Below are positions 10,223 through 22,412 of a stretch of DNA of 64,000 nucleotides, piece by piece. The notes beneath the pieces were generated by a model that saw only the letters and a list, made by a program, of their open reading frames with translations, was not told the DNA's origin and ran no database searches. The stretch's first letter is position 1; each line of letters opens with the position of its first letter. Made by a program: the position numbers and the translations under genes. This DNA is from Alligator mississippiensis (taxonomy: Eukaryota > Chordata > Crocodylia > Alligatoridae), in assembly GCF_030867095.1 (NCBI RefSeq), contig NC_081824.1, positions 137,917,433 to 137,981,432 of the forward strand, read 5' to 3'.

Positions 10223-13200
10223 CTCTGCTGTGTAGGTCAGTGGATGTAGTTTAAGGTGTGCATAACCACAGTGAAGTGTTAAAGCATGGTAGGGAAGTTT
10301 AAGCCATTTCAGGAAGTTTTAAGCCAAATTGATGAGGCTCAAACTATAACACATTGACTGCACTTGGAAGGCATGTACGCCCATCTCTTGGCATGCAGAG
10401 TATAGACTCTTTGGGGCACTTCAGCTTTATCTATAGTCTTGCTCTCCAATGCAGTTTTTTTTAAATGTAGCCATAACTTTGCATATTTTGTCTTTCAGAA
10501 TTCTTCCTCCACTCCCTCACCCCCACTTTCTACTAGGAATGTTTTCCTTTTTTAAAGCTATTGTGGATCTCTGGCTACTAAGCTTATAGATGGGGCCATC
10601 CCTGGGCAGGGGGGCGAATCGGGGTGACTGCCCCGGGCCCTGTGCTTTGAGGGACCCCGCAGAGCCGGGCGGAGCAGCTGCGCCAGCTTCAGAATCTGCC
10701 ATCTCCGGCTTGCTCAGGTTCCCTCTGCTTGTACAGAACAGGGTCTTACCCTGGAAACACAAAGCCCCGCAAGCAGTTCAATATATTCTGATGGGTAGGA
10801 ACATAATAGATGCCACTTGGGACTGGCCTTCGCTATTGTGCAGGAACAGGTGTGGCTGACTTCTCAGCAACTGTCTTTTCACTTGGATGTAGAGAACAAA
10901 AAAGTTTATGTCCATCAGAACAAGTTGACACAACATTAACCTGCTCTTTTACTTCATCGGATTAAAGGTTGGCAAGCTTTATTTTTTAACCTTGTTGGGT
11001 AGTCTGCGGCCCAAACTTAGAGCCACATCCTGTGCTGAACTTAACCTTGTTTTAACAGCATCGGCTTCAGTAGAATTGCTTCTGCTTGTCAACCTATTTC
11101 CTGTCATACCTATGTGTACAGTGTGGCTTTTTGGCTGTTCTGGCCCTTCTCAATATTTGATTTTATTTCTTAAATGGGGAACTAAGGTCCTGTCAGCATT
11201 GTAACTGGACAGCATTGGAATGAATGGAATCAAATGACAGGAGACCAAAAATGGAATCGGTTGTGAATTTTAGGATTGGTCTACAACCAAACTTGCTCCA
11301 AAATAGCTAAATTGGTTGCGATTAAAACTGTTTTGCAAATCTTGTTTAGATGGGTTTATTAACTTAAATCTTTTTTTAACAGAAACTATTTTCTTCCCCC
11401 ACCCCCGATACATTAATATAGAGCCCCTATAAACTAAATAGTGATCAGACTTGATCCAAAATAGTGTGACATACAGCAGCTTAATTAGTTAGCCCTCGAA
11501 CTGCCAAAAGCATGTGGTAGGGAAGGTATGGTTCTTTACATTCATTTAATGCCAAAAAGGGATCTTTGTAGATTTTTTTTTTCAGTGCCTCTAACATTTC
11601 AATTGAATGAAAACTTAACAAAACCAAGGAATAAGCAGGCTTATATTTTCATGATAAACAATGTTTTAGATTTTCTGGATACAAAAGCTCCTTTGATTTT
11701 TAAAGCCCTTGTGTCAGTCAGAGATGTATCAGTGCTAGTAGTTCTTTACCTGTACATAGTTTTTGTGGTGATTTGCAAGAGTAAACCTGAATTTGTGGTG
11801 TCAAAACAAAAAATGCATCCAGAAAATTTTGTTTTCATTTAAGTAAATTTAACTATGGGTTTTGGGCGGGGTGAGGTGGTAGATAGTCTTATTACAATGA
11901 ACACTCTTAAAGACTAACAGTTAAGGGTCCCGTGTTGTGTCTGTCTGTCCGTCGTCATTAATGTTCCCCCCCCCCCGCCCCCCCCTCCACACACACACAG
12001 TACTTTGCCTTTGCCAGGGTATAGCAAAAATAGGTGAGTAGCATCTCTAATTGGTTGTGTACTCATTTAACATGATTCCCTCAAACTCGCTTAGTGACTG
12101 TCTCATGTGTGGAAGTAGATATCCTGGCTCTGATTGTGAAATGTGACACTTCTTATAGAGCAGCACTTTACCCCTTTATGCTGCCTGAAATGTGTACAGC
12201 TGCTGCTGTTCAACTAACCACCTTTTAGCTAGTATGAAAATGCAAGTTGGCTGAATCCAGCCCTCCTGCTGGAAGGAAGACACTAACTTGGCCCTTGTAT
12301 GTGGGTGGGGAAAACTTAGTGCCCTCTGTAAATATTTTTGACTGACAGGCATGTTTTGGTATTTCATTTCTTTATAATCAAACTTACACTGGACTGCTTC
12401 ATTGAGGGGTTCAGTGACTTGATTTCTGTCTGTGCATATTACCTGCCGTAAGAAAGTTGATTGGGGGGGTTGCTTTTCCTGACCCTATGGGAATGAAAAA
12501 TGGCAGCACATAATGTGTTTTCTGACCAGATGTCAAGAAGAATTTTCTCATGGAGGCTTTAAGGTTTACAATGCATTTGTTTTGGGTTTTGTTCTGAACA
12601 GGGACCAAACCTTCAGCACTTTCTAAAAGGAAACAACAATTGATTTTTAACTCAATCAAAACATTTGATCTTGGTTTTGATTGTTCAGCTTCAAAGCAAG
12701 ATGGAAAGAAAAGCTTTGGAAAAGTGCGTGTGTTTTTGTTTTTGTTTTTTTGGGTTTTTTTCCACAAAGACAAATGGAAACCTAGTTTTAGTTTTCTTGG
12801 GGGAAGAAGATTTCAGTGCTGGAACTTCCTTGTCTCCATCTTTGCAGGATGCTCATTTTGCTAAAGCATTTTATAGTTTGGTGGGAAACTTGTCCCATCA
12901 GCCTGCTTGCCTGCCTTCCTATTCCCTGGCAAACCAACTTCAATTCAGCACTCTTTTCCCTCCCCCTCTCTATTTCCATACCACCAGAAGATAAAAACAA
13001 CTTCTTTGGTTTAACTACTAGTTCAGTCCTTTGTTCTGGCATGAAGTCCACCCCCCCCCCCCCTTTTTTTTCCATATCTCAACATTTTATAATTTCTGTT
13101 CTACTCCACCCCATGCTGTGACTGACTCATTCTCCACATCAGAAATGTGCAGAGTTGGGATAGAGGGAGCTCCATCTGTGTTTGTGTACTTTTTGGGTAA

Positions 13201-13516
13201 GGAGTTAAAGATTAGACTGATGGAGATGGAGGAAGTGTTTATGGGGCAGATGCCCAATTCTTTTTACCTAATCTTGCTACCAGTAACGATAACTTTCAGT
13301 CTGGTGGTAGTTGTAACTGTAAGGTGATTTGTTTGAGGTCTTGGAGAGGAGAAGGTCATGGCACGGTTCAGTGGGTTATAACAATGTTTCTCATTCTGAT
13401 TGTGCAGACTAGGGCTGGAAGGTTTTCATTCCTGCCCATAGTATTTCCCAAGCAGTTGCAGAGCAGAGTGAACGAGATTAGTCAACTTCACTGTTTTTGC
13501 ACAGAAACCTGTAAGC
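10223..13516. other. Intron 1 interior with a GC-rich patch and C-tracts
   Basis: A GC-rich patch at about 10590-10700 (GGGGCGAATCGGGG, CCCCGGGCCCTG, GGGCGGAGCAG) is probably part of a DNA transposon, but ends were not found. C-rich tracts lie at about 11967-11988 and 13051-13063. No exon is visible. Confidence 0.45.
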
Positions 13517-13782
13517 CAAGGGTATCAAATTTGCCCAGGACCAGATCCACACCTTGGGGGCTCCTTCTCGGTTGGATCTGTAGGGCTAGCAGCTTTGGTG
13601 GCAGGGCAAGGGAAGCCTGTATGCACACAGCCCTTGCTCTCCCTGCTACCACTGACTGCCATGTCTGTCAGGGCTCTGAATTGTGGCTGATCATGCCCCC
13701 TACCTATGCCCTCAGCTTTTGGTAGGCTGCTGGGCTGGGTGGAATGGCTCCTCAGGCTGGGGCATGTCTGACACGTCTACTG
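13517..13782. mobile_element. hAT-like DNA element fragment
   Basis: The start AAGGGTATCAAATTTGCCC and the reverse complement of the end (GTGTCAGACATGCCCC) share an imperfect inverted repeat of the kind seen in hAT/Charlie elements (GTGTCAAA..TGCCC). No target duplication is recognisable. Confidence 0.5.
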
Positions 13783-14169
13783 TAGACTGCAGTGAAATAT
13801 CTGATAAATTTGTCTTGTGGCTGAAGCTTCTTGGTAAAATGGTGCCTTGGTGTATACTAAGGCGCAGAGAGATTCAGTGATGAATAAGACTCAAAATCAG
13901 GCTGGGTAGAGTTGGGAAGAAGGTAGTTTGGATGCACACGCAGGCATGCATGCACGTACACAAACACTTTTGGACATCTAGACACAGGTTCCTATAATTC
14001 ATAGTAGTCCATGTAAGAAGTGTATAATGATGGAATGCTTTTCCTATCATTATTCTTCACTCATAGGCAAAAGTAGCAAGCATATCCTGAATCAGATTAA
14101 ACTTAGGAATTGGGTTTCTGAAGAGACTGGCATTGTTACCTACTTAGTTTAAGTTAAATTAGTGTTTTA

Positions 14170-14310
14170 TGAATGGCAGGCAAGGCTCTTTGAGTAGATG
14201 TGATATCTTTTATCAGAGCAACTTAGTAGTTGGGGGGGGGGTCAGGGGGTGGAAATTTTGGCAAGCTTTTGGGCACAGTCACCCTTCATCAGGCATGGGG
14301 AGTCTGTTTT
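14170..14310 (+). repeat. Unclassified dispersed repeat, sense copy
   Basis: Contains GTGATATCTTTTATCAGAGC, GGCAAGCTTTTGGGCAC and CACCCTTCATCAGGC, the same order as the antisense copy at 1140-1225. It is followed by a T tract (about 14321-14340) and lies about 90 bp before exon 2. Confidence 0.6.
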
Positions 14311-14395
14311 ATGAATGGATTTTTTTTTTTTTTTTTTTTTGACGGTCATCAATATGTGTATCAACTGACAAGCTTTTTTTCTTTTTCCCTTTCAG

Positions 14396-14529
14396 TTATA
14401 CATGGGAAGCAACTGATACAGACAGACAGGTGCTTTATAAAATAAACTTCTGTGACCCTATTGAAGAGTGTGAAGGATCAAGTGCAGTTTGTGCATACGA
14501 CCTGAATAAAAAGACCTATCTGTCAGTAG
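14396..14529 (+). CDS. IGF2R: IGF2R exon 2 (residues 34-79, MRH repeat 1)
   Basis: Acceptor CCCTTTCAG|T and donor TAG|GTAAGT; enters in phase 2 and leaves in phase 1. Encodes YTWEATDTDRQVLYKINFC and then SSAVCAYDLNKKTYLSVG, closely matching the start of mammalian repeat 1. Intron 2 (14530-23564) is 9.0 kb; no exon is seen in it, and its solo LTR, CR1 copies and hAT-like fragment are listed separately. Confidence 0.96.
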
Positions 14530-16445
14530 GTAAGTTAACAAATTGATATTTTGTGTCCTGTATCTCAGATCTTTAGTAAAATTACTGGTATATAACTATT
14601 TTGCAAGTTTTCTAGGTGTATATTGTCATCACTAACTGTGACAGAAAGACCTTCAATCACTTTTTTTTTTCTACCCTGCCCGCCCCAAATTTCTCAGGGT
14701 AGAAAAAGTGTGTGTGTATACCTGCTTACAGCAATATATGCTTGTGGGTTGAAGTATGATATGGAGAGAACAAAAGCTTGGATTCTCTCTCATCCCAGTT
14801 ACCTGTTTAAACTTCATTTTAATGTTAATTTGTATTTACATTAATGCAATCCGACAGCACTTAAAAATATTCATGTAAGAATCTTATTTGTCCCTCATAG
14901 GGTATTTGAGTACTTAGCAGTGGTAGTGACCATGGGGATTATGTATGAATCACTTATTTCCAGTGACACTTAGGGGGGTGGATGGGTGGGAAGTGTCTGG
15001 TCTGGGGAAGTCAACAGGTCTCTTTTCAGAGCTCTTCAGCCATTAAAGGTATCTGCACCCAACAAAAATAAATTAATGTCACAGTTGAATACCAGAGTTC
15101 TTGAAGTATACTTTAGATTTGTGCTTTGTGCTAAATCACAACAACTGAGCTGCAACCTAAGCAGCTGTAACAGAGCTGGAGTGTCAGGCAGAGGGTAACC
15201 ACTTTACATAGGTATATGTGTGTGTGATGCAGAATTGTATAATGGGAGTATAAAATACCTAAATACTTGTGAAAATTTAAGTTCTAATTCATGGCATGTA
15301 TTTACTTAAACGCAGTGTATTTGAAATGCCCTATCTCTGAAATGGCTGTTTGCACATCTCTTTAAGTCCAATTATCGTAGGCAAGAAGTAAAACTTTTTA
15401 AATTCTGTACAGCTTGACACCTGTATCCATCTGATCGTTTTGTATTCCTGTAAAAGCATAATATGTAATCTGTCAGTAGAACAAGGTTCTTATTTCCTGC
15501 TCCTGTGAGGCTTATGGAAAGCCATGGTAGTAGGTCAATTAAACCAGAAGGGTGAGAGGATGGGAGGTGTCGCAAAATAAGTCCTAACATCTCTTCTGGT
15601 ACCCTTCTTTATCCTTTTTTAGGAGTACGGGTGCTCTGTGTGTTTTGTTTTATATAGAGATCATAAATGGCTAGGATGGCTTTCTTGCTAGTGAAGCCTA
15701 GCTTTTGGAGATCTGCATACTTAAAGCCTAATTGTGTCTATGGCAGAAAGATGAAGAAAAAATATATCTGAAACATGACCGAGACTATAAGTCCACTAGA
15801 TGTAAAGCTTCAAATGCGTCATTGCTTAACTTCACAGTGGTAAAATTACAAACAGTTGGAGCTAATTAAATGTCTTCTTTAATACCATGTTTCTGATGTA
15901 ATTTAGAACTGATCTCAAAATGATTAAGGTACATCTGGTAGCTCAAAATTGGAAGTAGTGTTTTGTTGTTCAGCAGCATCAATATGAAATCAAGCTTGCA
16001 CAGTTGATCACAACATAGAAGCTAATGTATCCCCAGCACTAAATTACCCAAGCTGCTTGTGTCTTAATACTTTATTTCCAGTGTGTAGCTTGATTTGTTT
16101 GCCAAGAGTGTGCAATAAAATATAGGATGCAGCATGCGGCTGGGTATTATTGTTGATTTTTTTCACTCCTAAATTCCCTGACTAGTGGTACGCTGTACAT
16201 TAACATGGCATGAACACTTGTTTGTTTTCGTTTCTAATTTGCTCTTTTTTAAGAAAAAAATAGTACGTTATATTTGTTCCAACAGTTATTGACTTTCTAG
16301 AGGCTAACTTATTACCTTATGAGCCAAAAATGTGGACTTCCAACTTGTCAGACATTTTTATTGGAGCACTACTTCTTCTTTCCATGCTTAAAATTTAAGG
16401 TTGGGGCTTGAAGAATGGGGGAGGATTCATAAGTTCTGCAAAATG
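14530..16445. other. Intron 2, first part, no feature seen
   Basis: AT-rich unique-looking sequence with no exon, CpG cluster or recognised repeat. Confidence 0.5.
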
Positions 16446-16972
16446 TGTCGTGGAAACACACGCAGCATACTTTTGGGTCAGGTCAGCAGAAGCTTTTATT
16501 CAAAAGAAACTACAGCTGTAGGGGGAGTTCCAAAGTGACGTGGATTTCCCAAGCACTTGGAAGGGGTGTCCTCCTCCCCCCCCCCCCCCCCCTCCCCCCC
16601 CAGCAAAATCAGGAGGCTTATATACTTTTTAACAGTCGCTTACAACTCACGTGATCATATAGTGAAATTAGCATGAAAAGCGGCTATAATATTACTTCAT
16701 TATTTCTTTGCTGTAATCAGGATGGGAACTAATGGGGGAGGCGAGGTTAGTTCACAAACCTCCTTCTTGCACCTGGAAATCAACTTTGTACTTACTTTTT
16801 TGCTACCTTCAAGGCCACGGTGAGCAAAGCAGTTACAGAGGAGTTACAAAGAACAAACACTTGCCCTTATCTGTTCTACTGTACAGAGCCAGCAATTCTC
16901 CACAAAGCGGTTATGTCATCTTATAACTAAAATAATCAAAATTTAAGGCGCATATTTTTTTCTGATTCCACA
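16446..16972 (-). mobile_element. Solo LTR of an endogenous retrovirus, antisense to IGF2R
   Basis: The 527-bp unit has TGT...ACA ends in which TGTGGAA and TTCCACA are inverted, and is flanked by a 4-bp direct repeat AATG (16442-16445 and 16973-16976). Read on the minus strand it has a TATA box (TATATAAG, complement of about 16617-16625), and then a polyadenylation signal AATAAA (complement of about 16497-16502) roughly 120 bp further on, the U3-R-U5 order of an LTR. A C-rich tract of about 30 bases (16570-16602) lies between them. No internal viral genes are present, so it is a recombination remnant. Confidence 0.8.
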
Positions 16973-17580
16973 AATGGAAATGGAAATCATGTGTAGTTCA
17001 TCCTTAATTTTCTGTAGAGTCTTAGAAAGGTGGTAATAAGCTTCGAATTGATACTCAATTTCCTTAACAGCAAGTGTTTCTGTTTCCAGTTATTCCTAGA
17101 GGTTTAGGACTAGTTCTATCTGTAGCTTCTAATTCAAATAAATCAGTCCAGTTCTCTTCCTGCCCCCTCCCCCTATCATCTAGCCTCAAACTGACTGTGA
17201 TTTAGATGTTTGTAAAAATGTAAGTTTAATGGGAGGTCCTTGAATTTTAAAGAACTTGAAAATGTTACTTCAGGTTTTATGACTATTATAATGCTTAGAC
17301 ACAGGCCACTGACAGGCTTGGTTGGAATAGCATTAGAAAAATCCATGGGATTTTAGTGAATGAAAGGAGGAAGGCAATGGGTTGTATCACCTAAAACTAA
17401 ATCTTTATTTCAGTCTGAGATGTGGACTGCTTTGAATATACCACTTAAACTCTTTTACCTCTTTTTAAATACCACCAGTGTAGGTGGTCAGGGGTGCTGA
17501 AAGCACAGTTGTAGCTTTAGTACTGAACTCCTGTTTCTGGGCTTCAGGCAGGCGATGGATCATCTGTTCTAGGCCCTTTT
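16973..17580. other. Intron 2 between LTR and CR1, no feature seen
   Basis: No exon or recognised repeat. Confidence 0.45.
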
Positions 17581-19050
17581 CATAGTTTCATAGTTGGTAG
17601 GGTCGGAAGGGACCTGAGCAGGTCATCAAGTCTGACCCCCTGTCATGGCAGGAAAGAATGCTGGGGTCAAATGACCCCGGCAAGGTGTCTGTCTACTCTC
17701 TTTTTGAAGACCCCCAGGGTAGGAGCGAGCACCACTTCCCTTGGAAGTTGGTTCCAGCTTCTAGCCTCCCTGACTGTGAAGTAGTGCCTCCTGATGTCTA
17801 GCCTGAATCTACTCTCCATCAACTTATGGCCATTATTCCTTGTTACTCCTGATAGGGTTTGGGGGAACAGGGATTCTCCCATAGCCTGCTGGTACCCTTT
17901 GGCCGGTTTGTAGATGACCACCAGATCCCCCTCTCAGCCTTCTCTTGTGGAGGCTGAACAGGTTCAGGTCCCATAGCCTCCGCTCATAGGGCCTGCCTTG
18001 CTGCCCCCTGACCATGCGAGTGGCCTTCCTCTGGACCCTCTTGATGCTGGCCACATCCCTTCTGAAGTACGCTGCCCAGACCTGGACGCAGTACTCCAAC
18101 TGTGGCCTGACTAATGTCGCATAGAGGGGGAGGATCACCTCCTTGGACCTGCTCATGATGCATCTGTGGATGCATGACAAGGTGCAGTTAGCCTTCCTGA
18201 CCACATCCCCACATTGGTGGCCCATGTTCATTTTGGAATCAATAATGACTCCAAGATCCTTTTCTGCCTCCGTGCTGATGAGAGGGGAGTTACCCAGCCT
18301 GTAGGTATGCTGCTGGTTCTTCCTCCCCAGGTGCAGTACCTTGCGCTTGTCCATATTGAAACCCATCCTGTTCTGATCTGCCCACCCCTGTAACCTGTCT
18401 CTCTCCTCCAGCGTGTCCACTTCTCCCCACATCTTAGTGTCATCCGTGAATTTGAACAAGGTGCTTTTCACTCCTCATCCAAGTCACTGATGAAGATGTT
18501 GAACAGTGCGGGCATGAGGACTGAGTCCTGGGGGACCCCCCTGCCGACATCCCTCCAGGTCGAAAAGGACCTGTCCACCAGCACTCTGGGTGCAGCCCTC
18601 CAGCCAATTTGCAACCCATCTGACTGTGTGGGCATCAATGCCACAGTTGCCTAATTTCTTAATGAGAATGGGGTGAGAGATGGTGCCAAAGGCCTTCCTA
18701 AAGTCCAGAAAAACTATGTCCACCGCGACACCTGCATCCAAGGATTTTGTGACCTGGTTGTAGAAGGCCACCAGGTTGGTCTGACAGGAGCTGCCTCTAA
18801 TGAACCCGTGTTGGTTGCCCCTAAGCATGATCTCCCTTGCTGGTCCGTTGCAGATGTGCTCCTGGATATTTTTCTCAAAAAGCTTCCGTAGGCCTGAGGT
18901 AAGAGTAACGGGCCTGTAATTTTCTGGGTTGTCCTTCCTCCCCTTTTTGAAAATGGGGACCACATTGGCCCTTTTCCAGTCCTCTTGCACCACGCCAGAG
19001 CACCACGAGTGCTTGTAAAGCTGTGCCAGGGGTCCCTCTTTTCCATAGAG
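17581..19050 (-). mobile_element. CR1 LINE, antisense, 3' half of ORF2 (reverse transcriptase) and 3' end
   Basis: On the minus strand two long frames (18484-19053, then 17833-18471) and a shorter one (17667-17921) cover the reverse-transcriptase and C-terminal part of CR1 ORF2. Seen are NYRPVTLTSGLRKLFE, VFLDFRKAF and FTDDTK (the FADD-type catalytic box with Ala changed to Thr), then HLGRKNQ, VRPQLEYCVQVWAAYF and KRVQRKATRMVRG. A frameshift near 18475-18490 and another near 17830-17920 break it. The 3' end shows GGTCGGAAGGGACC. It is 5'-truncated at about 19050. This is the best-preserved CR1 in the window but not functional. Confidence 0.95.
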
Positions 19051-20387
19051 CAAAAAAAGGGAAAACTTTCTATTGAATCTTGGCTTTCACTTGCATTGTG
19101 TGAAAGAGCTGTACAACACCTGACAGTGCCCTTAGTACCATGTGATAGAGCTATAAAGCAGATAAGTAATGCAAACAGCCCTCCTGGACATGCACTTAAT
19201 TGGAGGCCCTCAGATGTGAACTTTGCAGCCTGCTGACATGAGTGGGTGCTGCTTTTGGCAGGGAATGTATTTCTGAACCTGAGGTGAAATCTTTGTCACT
19301 TGACTGGGTGGGAGGGAGCCTTGATGTACATAGGGTTTGTTCAGGCATGTGGCATAGGAAGAAGGATGGCATGTTGAGATGATGAAGGGAAGAGAAGTGA
19401 AAAGTGGGAAGGAGCATACTAGGCACTTAGAGGAGATGCTGATAGAGGGGTAGTTGTGCCTGCTTCTTTGTGAGCAGAAGCCTGTGGGGAGCACCATGCT
19501 TTTATTCGGCTTTAAATTTTTTTTAAATGACATGTTGACACCTGACTGCCATTTTTAGTGAACTTCTTTCGACTACCATTTTTAGTGAACTTCTTTCGAC
19601 TGCCATTTTTAGTGAACTTCTTTAAGAACCTCAGTTTAATCTTCTGAGCACTTCCTGAGCTAGATCATGGAGTGGGCTTTAAGGTTCATTCAGCTTGCCA
19701 TATAAGTGAAAATAATGAGAGTCTGAACCATTTCCCCCAGCCTGGCACACTTATCCCTCAGGCTAAGAGCGTGGCTGGTTTTGGAGGCATGCCTCCTGAA
19801 AACAGAAGGTTTGGGCCTAGTCCCTGCTTGGGGACAACACTTGCTCATGAGGAAGCATGTCATAAAGAGAGACTGCTGCTGCAAATCCCCTAGCAAGTCA
19901 AAGATATGAGAAAAGGATCACTACTCAGCTAGTCCATAGCTTACCTATCTACCCTGCTTGTTAGTGAGGTAATACTAATTGATTTTTTTTTTTTCTTCCT
20001 TCTCCCCTCCCTTCCCCCCCTTCTTATTTTTGGACTACTTGATGCTTTACCTTTTTATTGTTTGTGTCCTCCTCTTAACTGCCTTTTGGATTTCAGGGGA
20101 GCCCTTTCCCACCTTTTTATAGTATGGGGGTTATCTCACCCTGTATGGCTTCCTCTTTTGTCCATCCTCATCTAATTTCCCTTCTTCCCTCCACTCATTT
20201 TTTTTTCTATATACTGTACACTCTGCCACATCCCATGAATTAACTTTTTTTTCTTCCCACTCTGCTTCCCCCATCTATCTTTCATTTTATCACACCTTTC
20301 TTCTGTATGCCGGTTAACTTCAGCTCCGCCTAACCATGTCTAGCTTGTCCTTCCAGAGCCTCTAAGCTTACTGCCAAAGGACTAACC
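19051..20387. other. Intron 2 interior with a short tandem repeat
   Basis: No exon. Holds the 27-bp tandem repeat at 19544-19624 and C/T-rich low-complexity sequence at about 19980-20330. Confidence 0.5.
19544..19624. repeat. 27-bp tandem repeat, three copies
   Basis: The unit begins GACTGCCATTTTTAGTGAAC and ends TTCTTTC. The copies start at 19544, 19571 and 19598 and differ at only two positions in total. Confidence 0.95.
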
Positions 20388-20622
20388 CAGTGGTGCCTAA
20401 CCTTTCAGCCCCCCAGGGCCCGAGAACGGTGCAAGGTTAGTCTGATGGCTGCATCCAGCTGGCCTGGAGTGGGGCCTGCATGACTTGGAAATTTGGCAGT
20501 AGAAGAGTGGTGGCAGTATTAATTGGCACCAAATTAATGGACCTGTGGGGAGCTGATGCTGGCTAGATGCTATGTCTCCATGGGCTGGATCTGGCTTGCA
20601 GGCTGGAGACTGAGCAGTGCTG
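20388..20622. mobile_element. hAT-like DNA element
   Basis: Starts CAGTGGTGCCTAACCTTTC and ends GAGCAGTGCTG, ends typical of hAT/Charlie elements. The interior shares CCATGGGCTGGAT and AAATTTGGCAGTAG with the element at 50360-50620, indicating one family. The flanking 8-mers GACTAACC and GATTGAAC match at 5 of 8 positions, so a decayed target duplication is only possible. Confidence 0.6.
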
Positions 20623-22149
20623 GATTGAACCAAAAGGTGAAGCTCTGCTGGTTAGGGCCAATAATCTTGTGAGAGGCAAATGTACTGTTGCTGCTCCTCC
20701 AAGGTGATGAGGTTGTGGGGCTTCCATGCTGGTGGGGGGGGGGTGTGCCTTTGATCAGGAAAACGAAGGGAGAGAGGTTTTTCCCTTGCTTTATGGATTT
20801 TTAAAAGTCCCCAGAGGCTTCTGTGGTGTGGGCCAATCCTAAAGGTGGGGGCTGCTAGAAGACCAAATTCTGTTCTCTCTCCCTCCCAGCAGCAAGGGTG
20901 CTAGTGTCTTATGGGCTGTAAGGAAACATGTTTGTGGATTCTGCTGCAGCCACACCTTGGTGGCTGCTCAGGTTTTCCTTGGGCTGCTACAGGAGAAAGC
21001 TGAAGTGAGACTGAGAGCATGTGTCTGCCACGTATCCTATCACTGCCTCAAGGCAAAGTACTCCAGGATGATCAAGTACTTTCCTGTATTAATCATCACC
21101 CCAGCATGTGAACACTCTGAATAACTATGAAGGTGTGAATGCTCTAAAACAGTTCCCTGGAATTGAATTAACATAAAATTTTACAAAGCTTTTTATAATG
21201 GGGAGTAATGGAAAGTTGTCTTGCAAAATCAACTGAAATGTAGCATTTAGCTGGCCAGCTGCCATTCTGATTCACCTCTTGTTTCCACTGTTATGGCTGG
21301 GTAGCCACACTGTTTCCTTTCTTAGACTTGTTAAGTAGGCTGGTTTTACAGCTTAAGATGATCAGCATTTACGAGCAGCTGTTGCAAGTTCTACCAGTTC
21401 CAATTTAACTTCAGCCTGGATTTAATTAAAAATGAACACAAAAGCCAAGACTGCTAAGGCAGAGTGGGTTGGAGTTAGGCCCTTCCCTGGTATTTTAATT
21501 GGAGAGTAAACACCACTTCATTCCAGTGTCTGGTTTAATGGTGCTAGTTTTCCCTGCCTTCTGAATCTCCATGTTCCTTCTGCTCCCAAAACATATTCTT
21601 CTCTGGATGTTATCACATCTTGCTGAATGTATGGATTGGGTTATTTTGAAATGTAAGCTAGGCCTTGTCCAAAGTTCAGCTGCAGCTACGTGGTTCTTAG
21701 TCTAATGATTGCAACTAGACTTGGTGCAGAACTGCTGTCCTGAACATACTTTAAAGAGCGACTTTTCTTAATCTGTTCAGGGTCTCGAGGCAGAGGGAAC
21801 TAGAAAGGGAGAAGAAACCCTGGTGTTGGCACTCTTGCTTCAGTGATAGTCCTCTAGTTGTAATCTTAGTTGAAGAAAAATGGGGTGGAGGTAGGGAGAA
21901 CTATGCTGCTAAACTTGTTTCATAACATATCTTGAGCTAATACTAATTAAAGCAGGCTTGAAAAAGCATGATCTAGTAGATGTGAAAACTGGCACAGGCT
22001 AAGGATGAGCTGTTCTGGGCTGCTGGTATGAGGTGTTGCATGGAAGTAGTATGTGGAACAGTTGGGTCTGGTCTTCATTTCTCTGCTTATGAATTGGAAG
22101 TGGGGAATTAACTGAATGCTGAATCTTGCAGACAAGTGGGGTATGACTG
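20623..22149. other. Intron 2 interior, no feature seen
   Basis: No exon or clear repeat was recognised. Confidence 0.45.
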
Positions 22150-22412
22150 GGGGGAAAATGCAGCTGATTTATTGTTTGGAATCTCCAATGAGGTTCAGCT
22201 TGAGAGAGGAACTCTTTTGACTATGAGGGTAGACAAGCACAGGAACAAGCTACCTAGAAAAACTGTAGACTTTCCATCCCTGGAAGTTTCCCAGAGAAGG
22301 TTGAATAGACACTGGGTTGGGATGGTTTAGTCAGGGATGCACCTATCTCGAGGACGGGGCTGGACTAGGTGACTTCATAAAGTTCCTTCCAGCCCTACTT
22401 TCCTTTGATCCA
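22150..22412 (+). mobile_element. CR1 LINE 3' end, sense
   Basis: Degenerate CR1 tail: AACAAGCTACCTAGAAAAAC, TCCCTGGAAGTTTCCCAGAG, GGGCTGGACTAGGTGACTTC and TTCCTTCCAGCCCTACTTTC. Only about 260 bp remains. Confidence 0.85.

Noticed and set aside
17667-19053. CR1 open frames as functional reverse-transcriptase genes
   Set aside because: The copy is 5'-truncated, frame-broken and has an altered FADD box; it is a LINE remnant.
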